Assembly: GCA_958418815.1 (NCBI GenBank)
Contig: CATZGB010000016.1
Coordinates: 1 to 64,000 of the forward strand
DNA: 64,000 nt
Origin: an uncultured Bacteroidales bacterium
Lineage (GTDB): Bacteria; Bacteroidota; Bacteroidia; Bacteroidales; Muribaculaceae
Direction: 5' to 3'
Both the position numbers and the translations under genes were made by a program. Below are positions 24,918 through 33,382 of this stretch, one piece after another. Each line of letters begins with the position of its first letter. Position 1 is the stretch's first letter. The notes beneath the pieces are model-generated. The model had not been told where the DNA came from. It made no database searches and saw only the letters and a list, made by a program, of their open reading frames with translations.

Positions 24918-25496
24918 TCAGAGCGAGAGGGCGGTCTCCCGGCCTGCGCGGAACGCGGCTATGTTTGTCTCCACCATCTTTTCACCCTTGGGCCCGAAGA
25001 CGGCTTGTATGCCGGCCTCGATTTTCTCAGGTGAGAGGTCGATGTAGGGGGAGGCGGCTCCCAGCAGCACCATGTTGGAGGCGCGCAGGGTGGCTTTCTC
25101 CTTGGCCACCTGCTCCATGTCGAACGCTGTCACATTGGGTAGCTTGCCGAGGGTGTCGAGTATCCTGGCGGTGTCGGGATAGGTAGGGATGTTGACAAAC
25201 GGCACAGTGGATGTCACCACGCGTCCGGCGGGTGAGAGCCAGCCGATATGGCGCAGGGCCTCCATGGGTTCGAGGGCCACGATGAGGTCGGCCTTCCCTG
25301 TCGGGATGAGGTCTGACGCTATCGGGTCGGAGCTGAGGCGGAGGCATGACATCACGTCGCCGCCGCGCTGGCTCATACCATGCACCTCGGCTTGTTTGAG
25401 ATGGAGATTCTCGCGCAGGGCTGCCGCGCCGAGAATGGTGGCTATCGAGAGGATTCCCTGGCCGCCGACCCCTGCCAGGATTATGTCGCATTTCAT
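24918..25496 (-). CDS. iorB: Indolepyruvate ferredoxin oxidoreductase, beta subunit
   Basis: 192 residues, the gamma-type domain of 2-oxoacid:ferredoxin oxidoreductases. DIILAGVGGQGILSIATILG at the start and AEVHGMSQRGGDV are the family signatures. Together with IorA it oxidatively decarboxylates arylpyruvates to aryl-acetyl-CoA and reduces ferredoxin in the anaerobic cytoplasm. It follows iorA after a 52-base gap. Confidence 0.93.
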   Translation of the reverse strand: MKCDIILAGVGGQGILSIATILGAAALRENLHLKQAEVHGMSQRGGDVMSCLRLSSDPIASDLIPTGKADLIVALEPMEALRHIGWLSPAGRVVTSTVPFVNIPTYPDTARILDTLGKLPNVTAFDMEQVAKEKATLRASNMVLLGAASPYIDLSPEKIEAGIQAVFGPKGEKMVETNIAAFRAGRETALSL

Positions 25497-25548
25497 GGTT
25501 GACGTTGTTTTGTGGTTAGGGATTGTGGTTGCCTTGCCAGCCGGGGCG

Positions 25549-27222
25549 TCATGCCTTCTTGGCGTGACGGCGGGCTGTCTGGATGCACTCGCGGCGCGCC
25601 ACTATGACGGAGAGGCCCTTGTGCTCAAACTCGGAGAGGAACAGTGATTTCATCTCCTCGACGGTCTTTGGCAGGGAGTCGATGGTGTGGAGATGGGCCG
25701 GGTCGACACCGAGGCCGAGGCATATCTGCTCCAGCTTGCCTGTGCCTTGCGAGTCCTGGCCGCCGGTCATGCCGGTGGTGAGGTTGTCAGAGATGATCAC
25801 CGTCATCGGGGTGTCCTCGTTGACTGCGTCGAGCAGGCCGGTCATTCCGGAGTGGGTGAATGTGGAGTCGCCGATGATGGCCACCGAGGGATGCTGTCCG
25901 GCATCAGCCGCGCCCTTGGCCATGGTTATCGAGGCTCCCATGTCGAGACATGTGTCGATGGCGTTGAAGGGGGAGAGCCATCCGAGGGTGTAGCAGCCGA
26001 TGTCGCCAAACACTTTCGGGGCATCATACATCTTCATCGCCGCTGTCAAGGCCGCGTAAACGTCGCGGTGGCCGCAACCCTGGCAGAGGGCGGGCGGACG
26101 GGCGACGACGAGGTCTTTAAGCTCGGCCTGGAGGCTGAAGGCCGCGGGGACCTCCACGCTGCCGGCGCGCAGCGAGGGGACTGCTTTCATCAGGGCCTCC
26201 ATCACGGAGTCGGGTGTGAGTTCGCCTGTGCGGGGCAGGTGGCCGTCGAGTTTGCCGAGAACCGGGCGTGAGGGGGTGTCGAGCAGGCCCCGGAGCATCT
26301 CCTCGATGACCGGCTGCCCCTCTTCGGCCACCAGCACGCGGTCGACCTTCGCGAAAAGCTCGCTTATCAGTTTCTTGGGCAGGGGGTACTGGGATATTTT
26401 CAGCACCGGGAAGGGGCATCCCTGCGGGAAGCACTCCATGACGTAGTTGTAGGCGATTCCTGACGCGATTATGCCCAGGGAGTTGTCGCTGCCCTGGCTC
26501 AGGCGGTTGAAGGGGGACTCGACAGATTCCTGCTCCATCTTCTCGCGGTCGGCGATTAGCTCGCGGTAGCGCACACGCGAGTTGCCGGGCATCAGCACCC
26601 ACTGGCGTGGATTCTGCGGGTAGCTCAGGGTGTTCTCTGCGGCCGCTTCCGGCTCGGTGGCCACTTGGGCGCGGGAGTGGCTCAGGCGGGTCACCAGGCG
26701 CACCATCACGGGGATGCGGAGCCGCTCTGACAGGCCGAATCCGTAGGCCGCCATATCGTAGGCTTCCTGCTGGTTGGACGGCTCCAGGCAGGGTGTCATC
26801 GCAAACCGGGCGTAGAACCGTGAATCCTGCTCGTTCTGGGATGAGTGCATCGAGGGGTCGTCGGCCGAAATCACCAGCATGCCGCCGTTGGCTCCGGTCA
26901 TCGCGGAGTTGACAAACGCGTCGGCGGCCACGTTTAGGCCGACATGTTTCATCGACACCATCGACCGTTTGCCGCAGAAACTCATTCCGAGGGCTTCCTC
27001 CACGGCTGTCTTCTCGTTGGATGACCAGTGGGAGTGGAGGCCGCGCTCGCGGGCGGTCGGGTTGGCTTGTACGAATTCAAGGATTTCTGTGGAGGGCGTG
27101 CCGGGATAGGCGTATGCGCCGGACAGGCCGGCGTTGATGGCTCCCAGGGCGAGGGCTTCGTCGCCGAGGAGGAGCTTCATCACTTTGGAGGCACTGTGGT
27201 CGGTAGGCTTGTTCTCGTTCAT
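25549..27222 (-). CDS. iorA: Indolepyruvate ferredoxin oxidoreductase, alpha subunit, without C-terminal ferredoxin domain
   Basis: 557 residues from the ATG at 27222 (the extension to 27279 spans the promoter box). The N-terminal pyrimidine domain shows GDEALALGAINAGLSGAYAYPGTPSTE; the TPP/Mg domain shows LCQGCGHRDVY, FGDIGCYTLG and IIGDSTFTHSGM. The protein stops right after VIVARRECIQTARR, where archaeal IorA continues into a two-[4Fe-4S] ferredoxin domain; no such cysteine cluster follows in any frame before iorB. Electrons must therefore leave by another route, perhaps a separate ferredoxin. First gene of a four-gene operon. Confidence 0.93.
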   Translation of the reverse strand: MNENKPTDHSASKVMKLLLGDEALALGAINAGLSGAYAYPGTPSTEILEFVQANPTARERGLHSHWSSNEKTAVEEALGMSFCGKRSMVSMKHVGLNVAADAFVNSAMTGANGGMLVISADDPSMHSSQNEQDSRFYARFAMTPCLEPSNQQEAYDMAAYGFGLSERLRIPVMVRLVTRLSHSRAQVATEPEAAAENTLSYPQNPRQWVLMPGNSRVRYRELIADREKMEQESVESPFNRLSQGSDNSLGIIASGIAYNYVMECFPQGCPFPVLKISQYPLPKKLISELFAKVDRVLVAEEGQPVIEEMLRGLLDTPSRPVLGKLDGHLPRTGELTPDSVMEALMKAVPSLRAGSVEVPAAFSLQAELKDLVVARPPALCQGCGHRDVYAALTAAMKMYDAPKVFGDIGCYTLGWLSPFNAIDTCLDMGASITMAKGAADAGQHPSVAIIGDSTFTHSGMTGLLDAVNEDTPMTVIISDNLTTGMTGGQDSQGTGKLEQICLGLGVDPAHLHTIDSLPKTVEEMKSLFLSEFEHKGLSVIVARRECIQTARRHAKKA

Positions 27223-27235
27223 GCTGATGAAAATT

Positions 27236-27268
27236 TGTAGCGCCGGAGGTGTTCTCCCCGACGCTACA
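27236..27268 (-). promoter_or_regulatory. Leader hairpin of the ior operon
   Basis: TGTAGCG pairs with CGCTACA, with an inner GGAG/CTCC helix, within the 45 bases between the -7 box and the iorA ATG. The stem begins at the expected transcript start and ends 13 bases before the ATG, so it may stabilise the 5' end or gate translation. Confidence 0.45.
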
Positions 27269-27274
27269 AATTTA
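27267..27274 (-). promoter_or_regulatory. -7 box (TAAATTTG) of the ior operon
   Basis: TAnnTTTG match on the minus strand 45 bases before the iorA start; no TTG at the standard spacing. Confidence 0.6.
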
Positions 27275-27344
27275 CTCAAATTTCAAGAGCTTTCCAGAAA
27301 ACCGCTTATGTTTAAAAACATGCCTTGCGGAAATCCGGAATGAA

Positions 27345-27935
27345 TCACTTGAACTGGAATTTCGGGACAAGCCGCAGGTCGGTCATCCCCTGGTACCATT
27401 TTTCCCTCTGCGAGGGTATGGATTCGATGAACGGGAGGATGTCGTCGCCGTAGGCCCGGCGCGAGTAGAAGAGCAGCACCGAAGCCTTGCGCCCCTGGAT
27501 CACAAGGTCGCGGTAGTAATGGATGTCGGCTTCCACGCAGTCGAGGCGCCCGTCTTTGCCGTCGCTGACGATGAAGTCGAGGATTTTCTCCCCGTCATTC
27601 TCTGCCACGACCCAGTTGCAGATTTTGTCGGTCTTCTTGCGCTCGGTCAGTTCGGCGATTTTCATGTCGATGGCCTTGGCTGAGTTGTAGGGGGCGTCGC
27701 CGTAGAAGATGACGCTGACGGTGAACATCTGGGTGTAATTGTCGAGAGTCTCCCCTTCGGGCAGGTATTCCTGGAGGATGTAGAAGTCGTAGGGGCGCGT
27801 GCTCCAGGCCAGGTGGAATTTCTCGCCGCAATAGGTGATGGGATTGCCCGCGTCGAAATACTGCACGGCGGTCTCGGCTGATGCCCATGACACAGCGGCC
27901 AGGCACAGCGACAGGAAAAAGAGGATACGTTTCAT
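27345..27935 (-). CDS. Exported protein of unknown function
   Basis: 196 residues from the ATG at 27935, which begins a clear signal peptide (MKRILFFLSLCLAAVSWASA, cleavage near 20). The mature part has no motif I recognise: mixed alpha/beta, two cysteines, basic C-terminus. It follows the DUF4919 gene after 61 bases in the same direction, so the two exported proteins are probably cotranscribed and act in the same compartment. Some Bacteroidales genomes pair such small exported proteins; the role is unknown. Confidence 0.7.
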   Translation of the reverse strand: MKRILFFLSLCLAAVSWASAETAVQYFDAGNPITYCGEKFHLAWSTRPYDFYILQEYLPEGETLDNYTQMFTVSVIFYGDAPYNSAKAIDMKIAELTERKKTDKICNWVVAENDGEKILDFIVSDGKDGRLDCVEADIHYYRDLVIQGRKASVLLFYSRRAYGDDILPFIESIPSQREKWYQGMTDLRLVPKFQFK

Positions 27936-27996
27936 TGGTGTATGATTTAAGGTTGGATATGGAGGGGGGAGGCGGCGAGTGGGGCGCGCGCAGGGG

Positions 27997-28722
27997 TCAC
28001 TCCCCCCCGGGGAACTTGCGGTAGTATTCCTCCAGGAGGTTCTTGATGTTGAAGTAGTAGGTCTCGCTTGAGGCTTTCCCCTTGGAGTCTTTCTTCTCCA
28101 CCTCGATGAGGTCGAAATATGGTTCCTCGTAATGTTGCCCTTTGACCACGGCGTTCTGGAAGTTGACGATGTCATACTCGTGGCGCGGGTTGATGACATA
28201 CCAGGCGTGGTCTGCGTCGGCCCCTGTGCCCGATGATATGATTGCCTGGATGAGGTGGTTGAGGCGGTATTGCCAGATGTTGGCCCTGTTCACCTTGCCA
28301 CGGGCGCGCAGGGCGTATATCAGGAAGTTCATCTGCGACAGGTCGAAGGGGTTGTCTTCGAGGGCTGTCTCGGCGTATGAGATTATGGAGTCGAGCTCGG
28401 CGCGGGTGTGGGTGCTTTTGTAATAAAGGCTCTCGTTTTTGGTCGACGCCTCGTTGTGGCGGTAGGGGTTGAAATCCTCCTGGAAGAGATAGCCGTAATA
28501 GAGGTGACGGTAGTCGTCGAGGTTCATGATGGTCTCGTTCTGCTCATAGCGGCCCATGAGTTTGGGGTAGTAATACCGTGAGGCCGGGTCGGTCACCTCC
28601 CGCCTTATCTGGTCGAGGTCGGGGGTCTCTGTGACGGTCCCCTTTTTCTGTGAGACGGGGGCCGCCAGCAATGCTCCTGACAGGAGCAGCAACGCCGTTA
28701 TTGCAAAAATGAGCTTTCTCAT
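27997..28722 (-). CDS. DUF4919-family exported protein
   Basis: 241 residues with a signal peptide (about 1-21). The mature protein resembles DUF4919: YYYPKLMGRYEQNETIMNLDDYRHLYYGYLFQEDFNPY near residues 50-90, a helical TPR-like middle, and GTGADADHAWYVINPRHEYDIVNF near the end. The family is restricted mainly to Bacteroidetes and has no proven function. Confidence 0.8.
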   Translation of the reverse strand: MRKLIFAITALLLLSGALLAAPVSQKKGTVTETPDLDQIRREVTDPASRYYYPKLMGRYEQNETIMNLDDYRHLYYGYLFQEDFNPYRHNEASTKNESLYYKSTHTRAELDSIISYAETALEDNPFDLSQMNFLIYALRARGKVNRANIWQYRLNHLIQAIISSGTGADADHAWYVINPRHEYDIVNFQNAVVKGQHYEEPYFDLIEVEKKDSKGKASSETYYFNIKNLLEEYYRKFPGGE

Positions 28723-28775
28723 TGTCGGGTCAGGTTAATGGTTTATGGCGATGGACGGACTGCCCGCGCGGGGAG

Positions 28776-29261
28776 TCATTGGAGGGATGCGCGGAGGAGG
28801 ATGCCCTGGAGGCTGATGGCGACAAGGGCCATCGTGACCACCGCCGGCAGCCCTATAGCTACCGTCCAGCGTCCGAGGCGGCGGAGGTCGGCTTGCCGTG
28901 AGAGTCCCCTGTAAGCCGCTGCCCCGAGGATCGCCCCGGTGGCTGCCCCGATAATCGCTCCGGCCTGATGGAATGTCAGCCCGGCGGTCACTGTCCCGAC
29001 GATTGCGCCCCCCACGATGAAATAGCGGGCGCGCCCGGGCGCTCCCACCGGCGACCTGCGGGTCATGTCGATGCAGACCACTATCATCACCGCGATTGCC
29101 CAGAAGAGCAGCAGGGTGGAATCGATGGGCGCGTAGCCTGACGCCCGCATCGCCCACGCTCCTGCGTAGGCGGCCACGGCGCCTCCCGAAGAGGTGCGGA
29201 ACGCCATCACTATTGCGGCGCTCATCAGCAAGGCTCCGGATATGAGGTAAAATTCGTCCAT
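28776..29261 (-). CDS. Small multi-spanning membrane protein, glycine-zipper rich
   Basis: 161 residues from the ATG at 29261, with about five hydrophobic helices and no signal peptide. Helices four and five have closely spaced glycines (GGAIVGTVTAG, GAIIGAATGAILGAAAY), the glycine-zipper pattern also seen in DUF456-type proteins, to which it may be related. It precedes the DUF4919 gene by 53 bases and may start that transcript. No function can be given. Confidence 0.65.
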   Translation of the reverse strand: MDEFYLISGALLMSAAIVMAFRTSSGGAVAAYAGAWAMRASGYAPIDSTLLLFWAIAVMIVVCIDMTRRSPVGAPGRARYFIVGGAIVGTVTAGLTFHQAGAIIGAATGAILGAAAYRGLSRQADLRRLGRWTVAIGLPAVVTMALVAISLQGILLRASLQ

Positions 29262-29464
29262 TGTGAAGTTTGACAACAAATTTAACAAATTCCGGCGGAT
29301 TATTCCTCCGGGAATAAAGCCATTTACATAATTTTAAATATTTTTTGCTCTCATTTTTCACCCGCTCCAGCTGGATATGCCCGCGATTGTAACCGAGATG
29401 TAACATAATTGGGCGCTTTCAGGCCCAAAATAAGCCGATTAAGGAATTTTTTCAGCATATTATA

Positions 29465-29494
29465 TTGCCGTTTGGGCTACTTTTTGTAATTTTG
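29465..29494 (+). promoter_or_regulatory. acpP promoter (TTG-N19-TAATTTTG)
   Basis: TTG at 29465-29467 and TAATTTTG at 29487-29494, spacing 19. The surrounding 29262-29582 gap is AT-rich and otherwise empty; an AT-rich stretch lies just upstream. Leader about 80 bases. Confidence 0.8.
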
Positions 29495-29582
29495 CATCCG
29501 AAAAGTAAGGCACCAGTCTTTTTTTCAGCCATGCTTTTCTCCCGCAAAACTGAACATTCAAAAATTAAACACCTTATTTATT

Positions 29583-29819
29583 ATGTCAGAAATCGCATCT
29601 CGAGTTAAAGCCATCATCGTCGACAAGCTCGGCGTGGACGAAAACCAGGTAACCGAAACCGCCGCTTTCACCACCGACCTCGGCGCAGACAGCCTCGACA
29701 CCGTTGAGCTCATCATGGAGTTCGAAAAGGAATTCGGCATCACCATCCCCGATGACAAGGCAGAGACCATCTCTACCGTGGGCGACGCCATCAACTACAT
29801 CGAGGCAGCAAAGCAGTAA
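29583..29819 (+). CDS. acpP: Acyl carrier protein
   Basis: 78 residues, acidic, four-helix ACP. The phosphopantetheine is attached to Ser37 in GADSLDTVE. It carries growing acyl chains for FabD, FabF and the other type II enzymes. Followed by fabF after 73 bases that contain an intrinsic terminator, which should make acpP transcripts more abundant than fabF. Confidence 0.98.
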   Translation: MSEIASRVKAIIVDKLGVDENQVTETAAFTTDLGADSLDTVELIMEFEKEFGITIPDDKAETISTVGDAINYIEAAKQ

Positions 29820-29847
29820 GCGAGTTTCTGGCTCCGATAACCGAATA

Positions 29848-29877
29848 CAATGCGCCCAAGGGCGCATTGCGTTTTTT
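29848..29877 (+). terminator. Intercistronic terminator between acpP and fabF
   Basis: AATGCGCC pairs with GGCGCATT around a CAAG loop, followed by GCGTTTTTT. Since no second promoter box is seen before fabF, this should act as a partial terminator. Confidence 0.85.
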
Positions 29878-29892
29878 ACCCATATTGATACA

Positions 29893-31158
<1,266 letters not shown>

Positions 31159-31188
31159 TCAGCCACTGGCCTTATTGCCCATAAACGA

Positions 31189-31245
31189 CCGTGGGCTGGC
31201 CTGGCGGAAACGGATAATCACCTTTCCCGCCAGGACAGCCCACGG
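31189..31245. terminator. Bidirectional terminator between fabF and kup
   Basis: CCGTGGGCTG-CCTGGCGG pairs with CCGCCAGG-CAGCCCACGG around a 17-base loop; TTGCTGTTGTTTT follows on the plus strand. Confidence 0.8.
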
Positions 31246-31276
31246 TTGCTGTTGTTTTCATACCGTATCGCCGCGG

Positions 31277-33238
31277 TCAGCTGACGCGGCGTATCTTGCG
31301 GTGTGGCACACCCGAGTTGAGTATCAGCGGCACCTGCTCGACGCTGACCGAGGAGGTGTCAAGCCCGAGGGCTTCGTCGGTGGCCACCCCGAAGCGGCGC
31401 AGACGCTCATAGAACGACATCACAAACTGTTCGTAGGCTGTGCAGTTGCTCGACGGGGAGAAGACGCGGTGGATGACCGTGAAATGGAAATCGCCCGGAA
31501 TCCCCTCCTGCCGCAGGGAGGGGTAGGTGGAGGTCAGGTCGACGCGTCCCTCCTTGACGAGGTCGTTGATGACCTGGCGCAGATAGACATTTATCTTCGG
31601 GTCGATGCGGAAACCGAGCTTGAGTCCGATGGAGAAAAGGCAGCCGGGAATCAGTTCGTCGACCGTGTAGTCGAGCGTGGATGGCTCGTCGGTGTACTCC
31701 ACGCGTATCAGCCAGTAATGGTCGGCCCTTTTGGGATGTTTGTTGATGATGGAGTACAGGATTTTGGTCTCGATGAGGGTCGGGTCTGGCGACTCGCTGA
31801 TGTAGACCATGTTGGAGGCCGACTTGGGAATCTCCCTGTCGCGGCTTATCCCCGCGATCAGTCCGAGGCTCTTGCGTATGTCGGCATACTGGAAATAACG
31901 GCGGCGTATCTTGCTCGCGTTGAACCACAGGTATATGACCGTCATCAGCAGGCAGGCAATCAGCAGGGTGTACCATCCGCCATGGAGGAATTTGAACAGG
32001 TTGGCACACAGGAATGTGGTCTCGATGCCAGCGAACACCAGAAGGAAGGCCGAAACGACCCACATCGGCATGCGCCGCTGCCTCATCCAGAAGGCAATGA
32101 GGATGGTGGTCATCAGCATCGTAACGGTGATGGCAAGGCCATACGCCCCCTCCATATGAGCTGACGAACCGAAGATGACCACCGTCAGCACGCAGCCGAC
32201 AAACAGGAAGAGGTTGACCGATGGGATGTAGAGCTGCCCCTTGACGGTGGATGGATATTTGATTTTCAGCCGAGGCCAGAAATTGAGATTGACAGCCTCG
32301 GAGAAAATCGTGAAAGAGCCGCTGATGAGCGCCTGCGACGCGATGATTGAGGCCCCGGCCGACATTATGATGCCGATCAGGACGAACCATCCGGGCATTA
32401 TGGCGTAGAAGGGGTTGACGCTGCCCGAAGCCGCCTCAGTGTGGTGTGACATTATCCACGCCCCCTGCCCGAGGTAATTAAGCACAAGCATTATCTTGAC
32501 GAACAGCCACGCTATCGATATGTTCCAGCGGCCGCAATGTCCCAGGTCGGAGTAAAGTGCCTCCGCGCCGGTGGTGCAGAGAAAGACCGCCCCGAGGACA
32601 AGGAACCATCCCGGGTAGTCGATCAGAATCTTCACGGCATACCAGGGGTTGAAGGCTTTCAGCACTGACGGCTCAAGCCCGATGTTGCATACCCCCAACA
32701 CTCCGAGCATCAGGAACCACAGCAGCATGAAGGGGCCGAAGCACCGTCCTATGGCCGAGGTGCCAAACCGTTGCGCGGCGAATATAAGCGTGATTATAAG
32801 CAAGGTCACAGGAATGACAGGTGGGTCGGGCATAATGGCCGACAACCCTTCGATTGAGGTGGTGACGGTGATCGCGGGGGTTATCACGCCGTCGGCAATC
32901 AACGTGGCTGCCCCCAGCGCGGCCAGCAGGTAAAGCCACTTCTTGCCTTTTGACTTGACAAGGGAATACAGGGCCAGGATGCCTCCCTCCCCTTTGTTGT
33001 CGGCCCGCAAGGCTATCAGCACATATTTGATGGAGGTCTGGAGGGTGAGGGTCCAGAACACGAGCGATACCGCCCCGAGGATGTAGTCTGGGTCGAAAGC
33101 CGGGTTGGCGTGGCAGATGGTCTTCATCACATACAGCGGGGATGTCCCGATGTCGCCGAAGACGATTCCGAGTGTCACCAGTAGCCCCAGGGCGGTCACC
33201 GGATGGGCGTTATGAGAGATGTTGCGGTCTGTTGTCAT
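31277..33238 (-). CDS. kup: Low-affinity potassium transporter Kup
   Basis: 653 residues: about twelve membrane helices (1-440) and a cytoplasmic C-terminal domain. Kup hallmarks are GIVFGDIGTSPLYV (about 20-33), ADNKGEGGILALYSL and GAATLIADGVITPAITV. It imports K+ probably with H+. No TAnnTTTG box was found in the 90 bases before the start; the upstream terminator separates it from the ppiD-like gene. Confidence 0.95.
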   Translation of the reverse strand: MTTDRNISHNAHPVTALGLLVTLGIVFGDIGTSPLYVMKTICHANPAFDPDYILGAVSLVFWTLTLQTSIKYVLIALRADNKGEGGILALYSLVKSKGKKWLYLLAALGAATLIADGVITPAITVTTSIEGLSAIMPDPPVIPVTLLIITLIFAAQRFGTSAIGRCFGPFMLLWFLMLGVLGVCNIGLEPSVLKAFNPWYAVKILIDYPGWFLVLGAVFLCTTGAEALYSDLGHCGRWNISIAWLFVKIMLVLNYLGQGAWIMSHHTEAASGSVNPFYAIMPGWFVLIGIIMSAGASIIASQALISGSFTIFSEAVNLNFWPRLKIKYPSTVKGQLYIPSVNLFLFVGCVLTVVIFGSSAHMEGAYGLAITVTMLMTTILIAFWMRQRRMPMWVVSAFLLVFAGIETTFLCANLFKFLHGGWYTLLIACLLMTVIYLWFNASKIRRRYFQYADIRKSLGLIAGISRDREIPKSASNMVYISESPDPTLIETKILYSIINKHPKRADHYWLIRVEYTDEPSTLDYTVDELIPGCLFSIGLKLGFRIDPKINVYLRQVINDLVKEGRVDLTSTYPSLRQEGIPGDFHFTVIHRVFSPSSNCTAYEQFVMSFYERLRRFGVATDEALGLDTSSVSVEQVPLILNSGVPHRKIRRVS

Positions 33239-33328
33239 AGGTGTATTCCACGGCTTGCAAGCTATTCCGTGATGATTATATATTAAACGGCTGTGTGCGT
33301 CGGATTGTTGAATGCCGTGTGAAACACA

Positions 33329-33358
33329 GCAGCCCCGCCGGACAACCGGCGGGGCTGC
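33329..33358 (-). terminator. Terminator after the ppiD-like gene
   Basis: Perfect 13-bp stem GCAGCCCCGCCGG/CCGGCGGGGCTGC with a 4-base loop, 25 bases past the stop; TGTGTTTC follows on the minus strand. Confidence 0.75.
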
Positions 33359-33382
33359 GTTATGTGATATTGAAGAATTGTC

